The notes under the pieces: model-generated
Database searches by the model: none
The model's input: only the letters and a program-made list of their open reading frames with translations
What the model was told of the DNA's origin: nothing
Translations under genes and position numbers: made by a program
Source: Pagrus major
Lineage: Eukaryota > Chordata > Actinopteri > Spariformes > Sparidae
Reading direction: 5' to 3'
NCBI RefSeq assembly: GCF_040436345.1
Contig: NC_133223.1
Coordinates: 13,917,113 to 13,981,112 of the forward strand
DNA: 64,000 nt
Part shown: positions 13,516 through 24,640 of the stretch, in pieces
Numbering within the stretch: position 1 is the first letter of the stretch
Layout: each line of letters begins with the position of its first letter

Positions 13516-14029
13516 GTTTAGTCAGTTCAGCTCCGACCTGAGGTCTGTGGGTGTCCGCTGAGTCTGGATGAGACTAGTTTTACTCCAAACTCCCTGCAGC
13601 TTCTTCAAGTTACATCTGCAGCACGCACACACTCACGTCTCCTGGACAACTGACGCGAGCAGGCGGGAGAGCTGCTGTGCTGCCTGCTGCCCTGAGACCA
13701 CTACCCTCTGAGGAGGCAGAGCAAACAGGAGATATGAGCTCCTTTTATTTTGACAGGGGTCTGTTCTTTGATCTGCCCTGTTAGGATTGTTGCTATCTCA
13801 TGCAGTATCTTTAGGACAATCTTCATACTTACTAGTTAATTTTAGTTTATCTGACTTTATTTGACTCTATTGCGTGAAAATATTCAGGATGACACAATAA
13901 AGTCAGAGACTGATTTCTATTGTGGTCCTTTGTGCAACGAGAACAAAGATGCAGGGGTCTAGTTGTAAAGATGTGACAATGTCAAAGGGTTTGCGCAAAA
14001 TCTGAAGCACAACTCATGTTTATTGAGCT

Positions 14030-14640
14030 TTAAAGGTTCAATGTGTGAGAATTGGTCACCTGTCGAAGGTCCCTCCAAACAAATAGGGGGAAGCATTTCA
14101 CCAGAAGCCCCGCTATCTGCTGCTCACTAGCTGCTGCTATTTGCTATAGCTATCTGTGGCTGTATCTATTAGCTGCTGTTTACTAGGTAGCTTGCTTAGC
14201 CTTGCAGCTAGTGGCTCTAAGCTTACTTGTTGTCCACAGACCAGGAGATGTGTCAGGAGAGGCATGAAGTGGGAGAGGAGCAAGAGAGAGGCTGGTCATC
14301 ACCAGCCTGGAAAATCAGCATCGAGCGATGAATTAAGGTTTTATTCGGACCAGACCAGAGGTGAGGATTGTTGGAACAGTGGAAAGACAAATAACAAAGT
14401 ATTTGGTGAGTTTTACTTTGTTTTTGACCATGAGTTTCAGCTTATTATTTAGCTGTGCAGCCCACAACTTTACTGTTTTGGTTCACTTTCACTACTCTCA
14501 TAGTGTTGTTTTGGTTGGCAGTAGACAGAAAAGCTCAGCTAAATAGGCAGATATTTATGTCGGGAGGTTGGTTGAGAACCAGAAAAGAAGAAGAGTGAAT
14601 ATTATACTTACATTCATCAGGTGGACACAAGCACGGCTCC
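14030..14640 (+). repeat. Fish interspersed repeat starting TTTAAAGGTTCAATGTG
   Basis: The opening TTTAAAGGTTCAATGTGTGA followed by a tract about 'cctccaaacaaatagggggaagc' is a pattern I recall from common teleost non-autonomous repeats. The far end is not clear, and no matching inverted end was found, so this copy may be truncated. Confidence 0.45.
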
Positions 14641-14769
14641 AAATTAATGATAATGTTGCTCCACATAGCTGCTGGATGTGTAAATATGCAACTATTTGCT
14701 GACAAGTTTACCATATTTACTTTAATACTGTGTTCAGAGCTTGTTTCTGCTGCTTCAGAGTGGCCAAAA

Positions 14770-14875
14770 GACAGTTATTGCAAGTTGCAGTACAATTTTG
14801 AGGTACTTTATGTTTTACAATTTATTTCATGCTATTTTATCCTTCCACCCCACTACATTTCACAGTAAACTTTTT
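14770..14875 (+). repeat. Degraded copy of the 'stock perciform' dispersed repeat
   Basis: TACAATTTTGAGGTACTTTA and CCCCACTACATTTCACAGTA match words in the fuller copy at about 28635-28830. The family is very common in fish introns. Confidence 0.55.
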
Positions 14876-16479
14876 TCCCACTGTTCTCTCTGTTGATTCA
14901 AGCCATTTTCTTAGGAACAAATACATTTAGTCTAACTTTAATCTTAACTATAATTGTATTCAATTCTGGGATCTCATACTGGAAATCATGTGACACTCCA
15001 TCTGAATTTAAAAGATGAAAATCACCATAGTTGGAGTTTTCGACATGTCAACAGAGGTGAGTGTAATAGGAGGTGCAGGGATGGGACAGCTGCTGGCTGA
15101 GCTACTGTGTCCTTGGCTATAAGGTTTCTCACCACCAGCGCTCACACAACAGCACATTGTCCCTCGCTCTGGCTAATGCGCACACATGCTTACATTTGTG
15201 ACCATATGCACACACAAAGACACACACAGGGGCCATACGTGCTGACACGTGTGCATAAGCACACACTGAGAGAAAGAGCGAAATACAAGCTCACAAAATC
15301 TCTGCTGCAGCACCTGTTCACCATCAACAATCCCAGCTGCCCTGCAAGTCATGTTACACACAGCAACACACACACACACATCCATAACAACAACTGCTCA
15401 CTTTACACAAACATTTGGATAAACAATCTCTCCCACGTAGTGAATCTGATTTGAACCAAACACACATTTGACTTTAAATGCATCGTGATCTTTGATGACC
15501 AAAGGCCAGTTCAAGTATCACTTAAACAGCTGTCCTCCTCACACTTCACTACTGTTTGTGCCAACTAGGATTATACCTGGATTAGAGCAGGGGTCCTTTT
15601 TCTGTGAACTTTAACCCTAGTTTAGTAGTAAAGCTAAAAAGGATCAAATGTAATCCTTTAAAACTCAGTGAAATTGCCAGTTTGATTCACAGAAAGTGTT
15701 GAGATTTGCACAATATAGAGCAAAAAAAAAAAAAAACAGACTTAAGCTTGCCAGCTCTAGGAATGGCACTATGAAATATAGTTAATCACTGAGACTTAAA
15801 TCCTCACAAAGTTTTATATAATAAAGGTTTAATTTCTATTGTTAAATACCGTATTTTAAATGTCATGTCACCCAAGCCAAAATATTCATGCTGCAACAAC
15901 CTATGGGACCCACGTTAGTGCACAGAAACTCTCATGGACCAGCAGCGTCACTGTGTCTTACTCATAGGTGGTTGGTGAGGCTGAGGATAGATAGGAAAGG
16001 CTAAAACTTGGCCAACAATCGTACTAGTTCTAACGACCATGGAGGATAATAATATTAATAATATTTTTCAGATAGCTCAGATGGAGCTCGGGATTTATCA
16101 GGCGGACAGCTGTTTTACTTCAAACAATTTCACTGAACCAATCTAAACTGTGTGTGTCCTTTGGGATGTGTGAAAGAACGTATAACTTTGATCAACATTA
16201 CATTCTGACTGATCTTGTCAGCCTGTTGAGAGACTTAAATAATCAATGAAGTTAAGCTGCTGTACTGTAAATATGCATAGGAAAAAGTGAGTTTTTGCTA
16301 CTGGGAGATCGCTGCAGGAAATGTTATTAATATTTCCTCATTAAATCTGTATTATTTTACCCATCCACTGTTAATCAGAATGCTCATTTTATGATCAGGC
16401 CACCTGCAGATTATCCTGTGGATATAACTGAGATCTGGACATCACTGTGAATTATAGACTAAAGCAGTAAATTTAGCCC

Positions 16480-16835
16480 ACATTACCCACCGCCCCTGGT
16501 ATTGCTTCATGACCGCAGTTCAAATTTTGCGGGAGATCTTTGCTGCATGTCATCCTCTCTTTCTTCTCATATTTCCTGTCTGCCTCTCCCCTGTAATACA
16601 CCCGTTTCAAAGCAGATATTATGACTTGTCAAAGCAACAGAGACACAGGTGTATGAATGCTCCGTCCCATTTAAAGGCTCCATTAAGCTTTACTTTTGGG
16701 CCTAGGGCTCTGGAACGAGCAACACTGAATCATATGCGACCATCATTAATATTTTTGACTGCTGCTGTGTCAAAATGTGTGCTGTGAAAAAGGTGTGCAT
16801 CAAATAAAGGCAAGACATGCCCTAAAACAAGCTAT
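16480..16835 (+). repeat. SINE-like repeat, apparently interrupted
   Basis: TTTGCTGCATGTCATCCTCT with CTGTCTGCCTCTCCCCTGTA (16541-16596) and, 200 bases later, CAAATAAAGGCAAGACATG with CCCTAAAA (about 16800-16825) are adjacent phrases in a common teleost SINE as I remember it. The intervening block would then be an insertion. This rests on memory of the family. Confidence 0.4.
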
Positions 16836-17973
16836 AAAAGTCCCAAGGATCAAGCAGCAAGTATGCCATAAACCTAGCTTGAGCAATTTTTGTCCAGCAG
16901 TACATAAATCAAAACATTTTGCCTTTTCTGGTTTACATTCATTTTCCCTGGCATAACCCACCCTCTGTTGGCAGCAGTCCTGTGTTTCAGAACAACACAG
17001 GGACATCTCAGACAGCCAAATTCAAAAATGGGTGAGCTGTAAGAGTAACTGAAGTGACGAAATATTGATACTGACTCAGTGAACCTAGTTTCTGTTGTGA
17101 CAAACTGCTTTGAGGAAAAAGCCTTGACGCACACTACACCCCTTAATGTTTACCCTCATGGTTTTTACTGGGCAGGTGTATTTCCTTACGGCTACAGTGT
17201 GCCCCTTTCTATGTTTTATTTACAGAGGAATGGAAGAATACTTCCGTGAGTTGGCAGTGCAGACAGAAATGCAGTGTATTACTAATAATACCATTGCAAT
17301 ATAGTTAATTATTCTCTGTACTCTCACAGGTCAAAGTCCAGATCTACTTATCTGGAAAGTTGCATGTCATCTATTTCATTGCTAAACTTCCTTCTTTGTC
17401 TTTTGGAGGTAAAGCACAAATTGTTTTCAGTTATACCCAGTTTTACTCTTTGCTCCCCAGCCAACCTTCTTCTTCAGCCAATTTCAATTCAAGAATCAAT
17501 AAACATCATCTACACTGTTTATCGGACGTACACGTGTCTGGCATCCAAACCAGATGACCTTGAAAATAAATATTAACTTTTATATCTCTATACTGAGAGT
17601 ATGTGATTGTTTTTCTCAGGTGTAATTGTTAGATGCTCTCCCACTTGATTACTTCTTTAGAAGAGCCTTGACAAGTGGACTTTCTACCCTCTTAATTATG
17701 ATTGAGCTCGTGCCAAGAGGAAACAAAGAGAAAAAATATCGGCCTTTGACAAGATAAGGTAACGGGAAGGCTCGGTATTATTGACTCACTGAAAGGAGAA
17801 TGAAAAATGGGTAGGGCTTATTCTCTTCATAAAGATTAGAAGTACCATGACCAAGCACAGATAAACAGCAGTCGCAAAGACGAGAAGGTGGAAGAAAGTC
17901 ACTGGTACAAGACGCAGCGTACTGTAAATCACAGTCTACAGACAGATCGTACAGAACTGGTCAGAAGATCAAG

Positions 17974-20293
17974 ATGAAGACACTAGCATTGCTCTTACTG
18001 AGCCTAACAGGTAAGACACCTTACTAATGTCTTTTTAGAAGATTTCTGTGTGTTTTTATTTTTTTAAATTTTTTTTTTGTGGCTTGAAAATTTGCTCTGT
18101 TAAATTTTGCATTAAGTTTCTGTTTTCTTAAACACTTCCTAATCAATGTAGATTTCGGGTTTCGTCTCAGCACAATGTCAGTCACATATTTGCTGTGAAG
18201 ACTGAAGTTAAAACATGTCGGCCAATAATTTGAACTTTGTCACGTTCTTAAAGAGAGTTATTAACAATCAATGTCATTTCATTTCTTATCTAATCAATCT
18301 GTCATTTGTGATTGTTCAGGGTTTACAATAGAAATGCAAATATGGATTCAATATTTGTATTTCTTATTCATCAACTGCACATCAACATGATTCTGGTTGT
18401 TCTTGCTTTGTGAAATAATGGGTGCAGGCATGGAAGGGTTATTAAAATCAGGGTTCATAGGAGCCCAGCGACTCTTGACATTTCTTGTTAATCTTCGACT
18501 AAGAGATGCAAAGTGACTACAAACAGACGTGAAACTAACCACAAAGAGACATAAAATGACCACAATGACAAGCAAAACAGCTATAAAGACACTCTAAACA
18601 ACCGTAAAGACATGTAACTAACCACAAAGGACATAAAACGATGACAAATGTACAAAAAACAACCACATAGAGATGCAAAATGACCACAACAAAAACATAA
18701 AATGAACAGAAAGTGACACAGAATGACCACAACGTGACACAAAACAACATCAAAGACAGATAAAATGACTACAAACAGACAAAAAAAACAACCACAAAGA
18801 GTTACAAAATGACAGTGTCTTCCTCCTATGTAGGAGCATCTGGGGCCTTTTACATATCTCTAACCAAAGACCAATTGCCTCATAACCCGTCCATGGGTGG
18901 GGGTGAGGGAATCTACCTTATTTTGCAATCAATTTTATTTTTACATTCTCTCTTTGCAGTGGCTCTGGGATTGCCAGCACCTCCTCCAGGAGTGCCACAG
19001 AATCCTGTCTTGGTTGAAGGAGACCTGCGCCCTCTGCTGGGAGATGTGCTACCTGTGCAGGGTCATGTGGTGGTGGACGATCCTGCTCCACAATTCAAGC
19101 CAGAAGTTAAAGCCGAGGCCAAGGTTAAGGTGGAGCCAGAGGTTAAAGCAGAGGCCGAGGTTAAGGTGGAGCCAGAGGTTAAAGCCGAGGCCAAGGTTAA
19201 GGTGGAGCCAGAGGTTAAAGCCGAGGCCGAGGTTAAGGTGGAGCCAGAGGTTAAAGCAGAGGCCAAGGTTAAGGTGGAGCCAGAGGTTAAAGCCGAGGCC
19301 GAGGTTAAGGTGGAGCCAGAGGTTAAAGCCGAGGCCGAGGTTAAGGTGGAGCCAGAGGTTAAAGCCGAGGCCAAGGTTAAGGTGGAGCCAGAGGTTAAAG
19401 CCGAGGCCAAGGTTAAGGTGGAGCCAGAGGTTAATGCAGAGGCAGAAGTTAAGGTGGATCAAGAGGTTAAGGTAGAGCCAGAGGAGATAGTGCCAGAGCT
19501 TGAAGAGAATCCAGATGTTAAGGTAGAATCAGAGGAAAAGGTGGAGCCAGAGGTCATGGCCAACCTAGAGGTCAACGAGAATCCAGAGGCTGAGATGGAG
19601 CCAGATGTTCAAGGGGGGCCGGAGCCTGAATACGAGCCCATGTTTAATGAGGAGCAAGGGGTTCAAGAGGAGTACCAGGTGCAAATGAACCTCGAGGACG
19701 AGCCTGAAACAGAGTTTGAGAGGCACATTGACATGGAGGGAAAGTATGAAATGATGACTGAGCCAATCATGGAGCTGGAGCCAGAGGATGACGACAACAT
19801 GTTTGGAGATGAACTGGGCTACACGGAGCTGTCAGAGGTGGAAAACTCTATGAGGGGGGCATTTCAGAATGACGATCCTGCCATTCAAATGCTTCCAGAG
19901 GAGGAGGGATTTGCTGAGGAGAGGTTTTTAGGGGAAGAACCAATCATGGAGCTGGAGCCACTGGATGAAGACATGTTTGGAGAGGAACCAAGCAATACAG
20001 AGCTCGAACAGGCGGAAAGATCTTTGATGGGGGCATTTGAGAATGAAGATCCTGCCATTCAATCTCTGCCAGAGGAGGAGGGACTAAAGCCTGAAACAGA
20101 GGTTGAGAGGCACATTGACATGGAAGGAAAAAATGAAATGGTGGGCGAGACAACCATGGAGCTGGAGCCAAAGGATGACGGCAAAATGGTTGAAGACGAA
20201 CCGAGCAATGAGGAGCTGGCAGAGGTGGAAAAGTCTTTGAGGGAGGCATTTGTGGCTAAAGATCCTGTCGTTGACCCTCAGCCAAAGAAGTAA
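17974..20293 (+). CDS. Secreted acidic repeat protein (propeptide-like), two coding exons
   Basis: Exon 17974-18010 encodes MKTLALLLLSLT and ends in phase 1 (donor GTAAGA). Exon 18960-20293 opens after TTTGCAG in matching phase with VALGLPAPPPGVP, giving 456 residues with a signal peptide likely cut near ALG/LPA. Residues from about 60 are ten tandem 12-mers of the type PEVKAEAKVKVE (19100-19459), where the seventh residue of the unit varies K or E; then a looser Glu/Pro/Val tract; then two to three degenerate units of about 57 residues (MELEPxDxD, GAFxNxDPAIQ, LPEEEG). There are no cysteines after the signal, so the chain is probably disordered and strongly acidic. An ATTAAA signal at 20498 suggests a real transcript end. 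The arrangement recalls the acidic propeptide of PRG2, with lectin exons 1.7 kb downstream in the same phase. The 494-residue frame reaching back to 18809 runs into intronic minisatellite and is not the real start. I do not recognise a named orthologue. Confidence 0.75.
18505..18812. repeat. Degenerate minisatellite 'accacaaagagac(at)aaaatg'
   Basis: About a dozen imperfect units of 20-25 bases with the words ACCACAAAGAGACATAAAATG, ACAACCACATAGAGATGCAA and similar. It fills the end of the intron just before the acidic exon. Similar arrays are widespread in fish introns. Confidence 0.85.
19100..19459 (+). repeat. Ten tandem 36-bp coding repeats
   Basis: Each unit encodes 12 residues of the form PEVKAEA(K/E)VKVE. 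The K/E site reads K,E,K,E,K,E,E,K,K,E along the array, so the first six units form three 72-bp higher-order pairs. The units are nearly identical at synonymous positions, with only GCC/GCA differences, which points to recent unequal exchange or conversion. Confidence 0.95.
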
Positions 20294-20497
20294 AAGGCTT
20301 GTGAAGAGAGAAGTTTTTAGAGTAGGAACCAATCATTGAACTGGAGTCTGAGATGAAGCAAGAGAAGGTCCTGTCATGGAAGAAGAAGGGCCAGCATTGG
20401 ACATTGTGGAGCAGTGTTAAAACAACACTCAATGGCTCATATGTACATTGAAACTAATTGTAAAAGTGTGTAAAGATGTCATTTGTAAGATTTCTAC

Positions 20498-20503
20498 ATT
20501 AAA
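20498..20503 (+). promoter_or_regulatory. Putative poly(A) signal after the acidic exon
   Basis: ATTAAA about 200 bases past the acidic-exon stop, followed by a GT-rich stretch (TTTGTTTGGTATTTTGTTGAG) suited to cleavage. It supports the acidic exon being a terminal exon. Confidence 0.5.
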
Positions 20504-21962
20504 ATGTCTAAAAACAATTAGATCTTTGTTTGGTATTTTGTTGAGTTGTGCAGTTGCATTATATCAAATGTTTCCAACATTGTTCAAACCCTAAGAAATC
20601 CAAATTATTATTCAACGTAACAGTGTTTTTCACTTGGTCACCTGCCTCTATAACTTCCAGGAGAGAGTGAGGAAGAAAGATGGTGAACGAGACATAACAC
20701 AAGAGAATAAACCTTTAATACATGACCTCGTACATGAACATTTCTGCCTGAGTCACATCCTTTTCATCAGCAGTGGTTATTGCTCAACAGTGAAGACGAC
20801 AACTCCTGTGGTCCCACGACACGGCACATCTTTTGTGTTGTTTTGACAGAGAGACCTTGCAGATATTACATACTGTGCATTTAAAAGACACAATATATTG
20901 TTTACCACTGTCCTCGAGAATGACAAAGACACACATTATTGTCTCCTTAATGCAGGAAAACATCCTTTGTGCCTATAATAATCACTTTGTACAGCACCTT
21001 TAAAAACAGAGTTTGACAGACAAGCAAAGGCAGGAAACTCAGGAAGGCAATATAACAGAATAAACACTCAACAGTCAAGCCAAACAACATAGCTAGCCTG
21101 AGGAGAAGTTAAAACAAGAAGGCAAAGAAAAATGCAAAAACACAACGTGTCAATATGAGTAATAACAAGTAAAAAGCAATAAAACGGGCAAAATCCCCCA
21201 AATGCTCTGCAAATAAAGAGATTTAAAAGGGTGACGTCACATAACAGCAAGACTATAAAAGTGGGTTTTAAGAATTAAAAACTGTAACATATCCCTGATG
21301 AAATATAAATCATTGGTATGAAGTGACAACAACATGGTTAAGGTTGAGGTTACGTTGTTAGGTTTAGGGGAGCTTCGCCATATTGATCGATCGTGGTCAT
21401 GCTTTAAAGAAAAAATCAGCTGTCTCCCATGTTACAGTCGAATGTGTTGTGACCCATCCATCCACTGCGGACTTTGTCGCTCAATAAAAACGTCACGTGA
21501 CTTCATTGTTTGCTGCCACAATACTACCACTAGAAGGCTTTTGTCACTTGAATGTAAAGAAATGACACTTTGGAGCTACTTGCTGACACAACTGATACTG
21601 TCTTTCAACAACCTCATATTTCCAGTGTAAGATAGAAGCTACAGCGGAGGGAGAGTAATCAAAAAGAGAGGATTTGATAATAACGACACTCAAAAGCTCA
21701 CTTTAACGTCAGCTGAACTTATAAATATGCAGTGGAAGTATATTTGTACATAAGAGGACTAGACATTGTTCCCTGTCACTTGCATTACAATTGTGGTACA
21801 CAGGGATCTCTTCATACCCACTTTGGACAAGAGGAATGACTGCAGCGACCAATATCTGTTTCACTGTGTTTTTTTTATTTTATTTTTAAGATAGATTTGA
21901 AAAACATAAACCTATTTTTTAAAGAAAAAGATGACTGAACATATTGTAGTTTCTCCTTCTAG
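20504..21962 (+). other. Gap between acidic exon and lectin exons
   Basis: Here I looked for a separate first exon for the lectin module: a start codon plus hydrophobic stretch ending in a phase-1 donor. None was convincing. The stretch is AT-rich single-copy-looking sequence. Confidence 0.4.
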
Positions 21963-23173
21963 CCACCTGGGGGAGCTATTGTCCTGGAGTGACATATGAA
22001 GGGAAGTGTTACCTGTTCTTCAGAGGGCCAAAGAAGGCTGCAGATGCAGAGGTATTTACATGTTTTCCTTTATCTTAAAGATGCAGCATGAATACATATT
22101 TATAAAACCAGACTTCCCAAGCAACACACAGTGGATATTGTGTCTGAGCCTCCTGTTTTCCTGTTTTCTATCTCTATTTCATTGCAGTTCTTCTGCCAGG
22201 AACATTTCCCTGGTGGCCATCTGGACTCCATCACCAGCCAACACATCCACCTAAAGCTGATGAAGTTGATCCTGGAACAAATACGGTCGTTCACACACAC
22301 CTGGGTCGGAGGACTACGATATCTGGATGTATGTATGTTCAGTGAGGGAGTGAGGGGTCCAAAGATCAAATACAAATGAATAATCTACCCCTCATGATTC
22401 ACACCATGACAGTGGTTAACTTGGCCTTTGTAAATAGAGAATGACTGAAAGGTGACCTGTGGAGTATTCTTGTTGACAAGTAAATGTTTGTTTACCTAAA
22501 TGCATTGTGTGCATCTTTGAGGCCTAATACATGTATTGCATTCATGTTCTGCCTCGTAAAAAGTTAGCATAGCCATGTTTTTATATATATTTTGAAAAAT
22601 TCATTGTTTACATCCATGTTTGCTAGCTTGCAATCTTCTTTTTTCGTCATTGCCAGCACATTGCTACACGTTTGCCTTCAAATGTTGATCGGTGGAATAT
22701 CATGAAACTGTTGGCAGGAGTGTATCACACGGCTGCATGATAAAAACAAAACAGAGAAACTCTGTTGTGCTAGTACTGGTAAAAAATGACACAGGGTACC
22801 TTTAAGTAAATGACTCCTCCATTTGATTGCATTAAATGAATCTCCTGTTGTCTGTCAGACTGATCGCTTCATCTGGTTGGATGGATCCCGCTGGAACTAC
22901 ACTGATTGGCTGATAGGGGAGCCCAATAACACGTTAAATAAGGAGCACTGTTTGGAGGTGCTGTCATTTGGTAGGAGTCAAATTGTTGTTTAAAGCTGAA
23001 CTGACGGGACACTCATACTTTTATGTTCTACCAAATCTGAATATTGAACACTGTAGCACTCTGTTTCTGAACTGCTGTTTGTTTGTCTTTCAGGAAATGG
23101 AAAGTTCATTGACTTCACATGCTGGGAACCACAGGCTTTCATCTGCTCATACACTGAAAAAAGTCAAATGTAA
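21963..23173 (+). CDS. Secreted C-type lectin-domain protein, PRG2/major-basic-protein-like
   Basis: Exons 21963-22051, 22188-22328, 22859-22970 and 23094-23173 join in phase into one C-type lectin domain. The first begins in phase 1, exactly what the signal exon 17974-18010 supplies, so that exon plus these four gives a 152-residue secreted lectin whose mature part starts near ATWGSYCPG. Six cysteines fit a long-form domain (YCPG, GKCY, FFCQ, EHCL, FTCW, FICSY). TWVGGLRYLD, FIWLDGSRWNYTDW and the ending FICSY closely resemble PRG2 (VWIGG, FQWVDGSRWNFAYW, FICSY), and exon boundaries fall at equivalent places. The EPN calcium motif is present (GEPNN), but the usual WND is FID, so calcium and sugar binding may be weakened. 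The last residues and stop lie in a transposon end. Other fish lectin subfamilies remain possible. Confidence 0.8.
22445..22806. repeat. MITE in a lectin-gene intron
   Basis: The left end CTGAAAGGTGACCTGTGGAG and the right end, read in reverse as CTTAAAGGTACCCTGTGTCA, form imperfect terminal inverted repeats. It lies between lectin exons 2 and 3. Confidence 0.65.
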
Positions 23174-23803
23174 AAAAACAGTAATATTCCAGCGGCTGAA
23201 AAGTCCCAAAAAATACTGAAAAATAACAGAAAATATCTGTCTCATAAAAATACTGTAATTGTGCATAATAAAACACAATTTCAGCTTTAATTTTACATTA
23301 GATCTTGTTTATTTTTATTTTTGGCCTTGAAATGTTTAATTAAGGATATTTACACTTGGAAAGATAGTGAAATTACATTTAAATGTGGTTGAACACTTCA
23401 ATACAAATAATCAGGCTTAAAATTGCAGATTGTAACACTGACCTCACTGCTATAACATATAAACCGGCGCAAAAATAGCAATTATCGTTATAAACCAGGA
23501 TGTTCCGAACAGAAGTAGTACAAACATTAACAGAACGTAACATTTGCATTGTGGAAGATAAAACAACAAACTTAACTTACTCAGCACATTGCATGATGGG
23601 AAACGTGGGCCTACTCTCAGTCTGTAGCAGAAAACACATCACAGCTGAGCAGATGGTGGAGCGGGGTCAAGTGGTGTTTACAGTAAAGTTGCTAGTTTGT
23701 GAAATACGTGGGTGGAAAGTTGATAAAAAATACATTCAGTCAACATTTTTGTGATGAAAACTTCCATAATTATACAAGAAATGTGTCAGTTTTTACAGTG
23801 TAT
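23150..23803. repeat. Non-autonomous DNA transposon at the 3' end of the lectin gene
   Basis: Left end TACACTGAAAAAAGTCAAAT and right end, reverse-complemented, TACACTGTAAAAACTGACAC are terminal inverted repeats bounding 654 bases. The interior has no coding capacity and includes GCACATTGCATGATGGGAAA, a phrase common in fish MITEs. The left end overlaps the last lectin exon. Confidence 0.8.
23267..23272 (+). promoter_or_regulatory. Poly(A) signal for the lectin transcript
   Basis: AATAAA about 95 bases beyond the lectin stop, within the transposon at 23150-23803, followed by T-rich sequence. Confidence 0.5.
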
Positions 23804-24334
23804 CCTCATCAGTGAATGGACAGTGAGCACATTACCGAAACGCTTCCTTGTCTGATATGATGCAGCGTGTGGCGCTTTTTTTTAGGTTGAAATCACATTT
23901 TGGAAAGCAGATGGACTGACAACACAATGACTTAAAGGGCCATAACACAAACACAAACACTACGAGAAAATCTGGACTTTGTAAGCATTTTGTATATTAT
24001 ATCCAAAGATAATATTATTTGTTTTTGATAACAAGCAAATTTTCTGTAAATAAAGTGAACATGATGTTTTATTCTCAAGCTTTGAGTTTATTATTACTCT
24101 TATGAAAAAGTACATTAAATTACAGCTGATATAGGTGTATTTATAGTTCCATGTGCAGTGTGCACTCATTATATCATATTTACATTATTTCATCTTTGAA
24201 ATTTCATCAATATTTATTTTTTTAATCCTTATGTTTGACTTTTTTATTCAAATTATTGTTATTGCACATTAGCCTTTTAGCTCATCCTCATCTATAGTGG
24301 ATTATTTAAACCTCCCAGAATATCACTGGTACCC

Positions 24335-24640
24335 ATCATCTACAGGGCATCAGTGACATCGGAGAAGTGAGCTGTCTGCACAGAGCTGAAGGACACTAAC
24401 AGACGACACCCACCCAAGCCACAGTCTGTTCACCCTGCTGCCATATGGCAAAGGATACAGAAGTATCCGCTGCCGTACCACCAGACTACAGAGCAGCTTC
24501 TTTCTTCAGCACTACACCATCAAAAATAAGGTTTTTCTCTTGAGAAGCATAAAGGGCCTACAACTAGCATTTTGTTGTACAACCCTGTGTTGTAAATGAG
24601 ACAATTAAATGAACCCTGAACCTTGATTTGATTAGATTGA
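24335..24640 (+). repeat. 3' end relic of a non-LTR retrotransposon (LINE)
   Basis: The run CACCCACCCAAGCCACAGTC, CACCCTGCTGCCATATGGCA, ACCACCAGACTACAGAGCAG and CTTCTTTCTTCAGCA mirrors the C-terminal coding end and tail of Rex1/L2-type fish LINEs as I recall them. It ends in AT-rich tail sequence. It is badly decayed. Confidence 0.6.

Larger units (their letters stand above)
13516..17960. other. Intergenic DNA between jam2 and the acidic/lectin locus
   Basis: The jam2 promoter must lie just above 13516; I see GC-rich sequence up to about 13700 but no TATA box. Beyond it are repeats listed separately (14030, 14770, 16480) and a CA-rich, spuriously open stretch near 15107-15454. I found no conserved coding exon in this 4.4 kb. 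Confidence 0.5.

Noticed and set aside
19100-19459. Regularly spaced repeats that might suggest a CRISPR array
   Set aside because: Units are tandem, without unique spacers, in an intron-containing eukaryotic gene.
19049-19475. Open frames on the minus strand and in another plus frame over the 36-bp repeats
   Set aside because: They are repetitive shadows (LNLGLGFNLWLH, TSGSTLTSAS and RLRWSQRLKPRP types) of the acidic coding frame.
18809-20293. Single 494-residue open frame starting at 18809
   Set aside because: Its first 50 residues come from minisatellite and intron sequence; a clean acceptor at 18959 and a phase-matched signal-peptide exon at 17974 explain the start better.
18960-21963. 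Direct splice from the acidic exon into the lectin exons
   Set aside because: A phase-1 donor is needed before the stop, and I found no suitable GT in that phase near the exon end.
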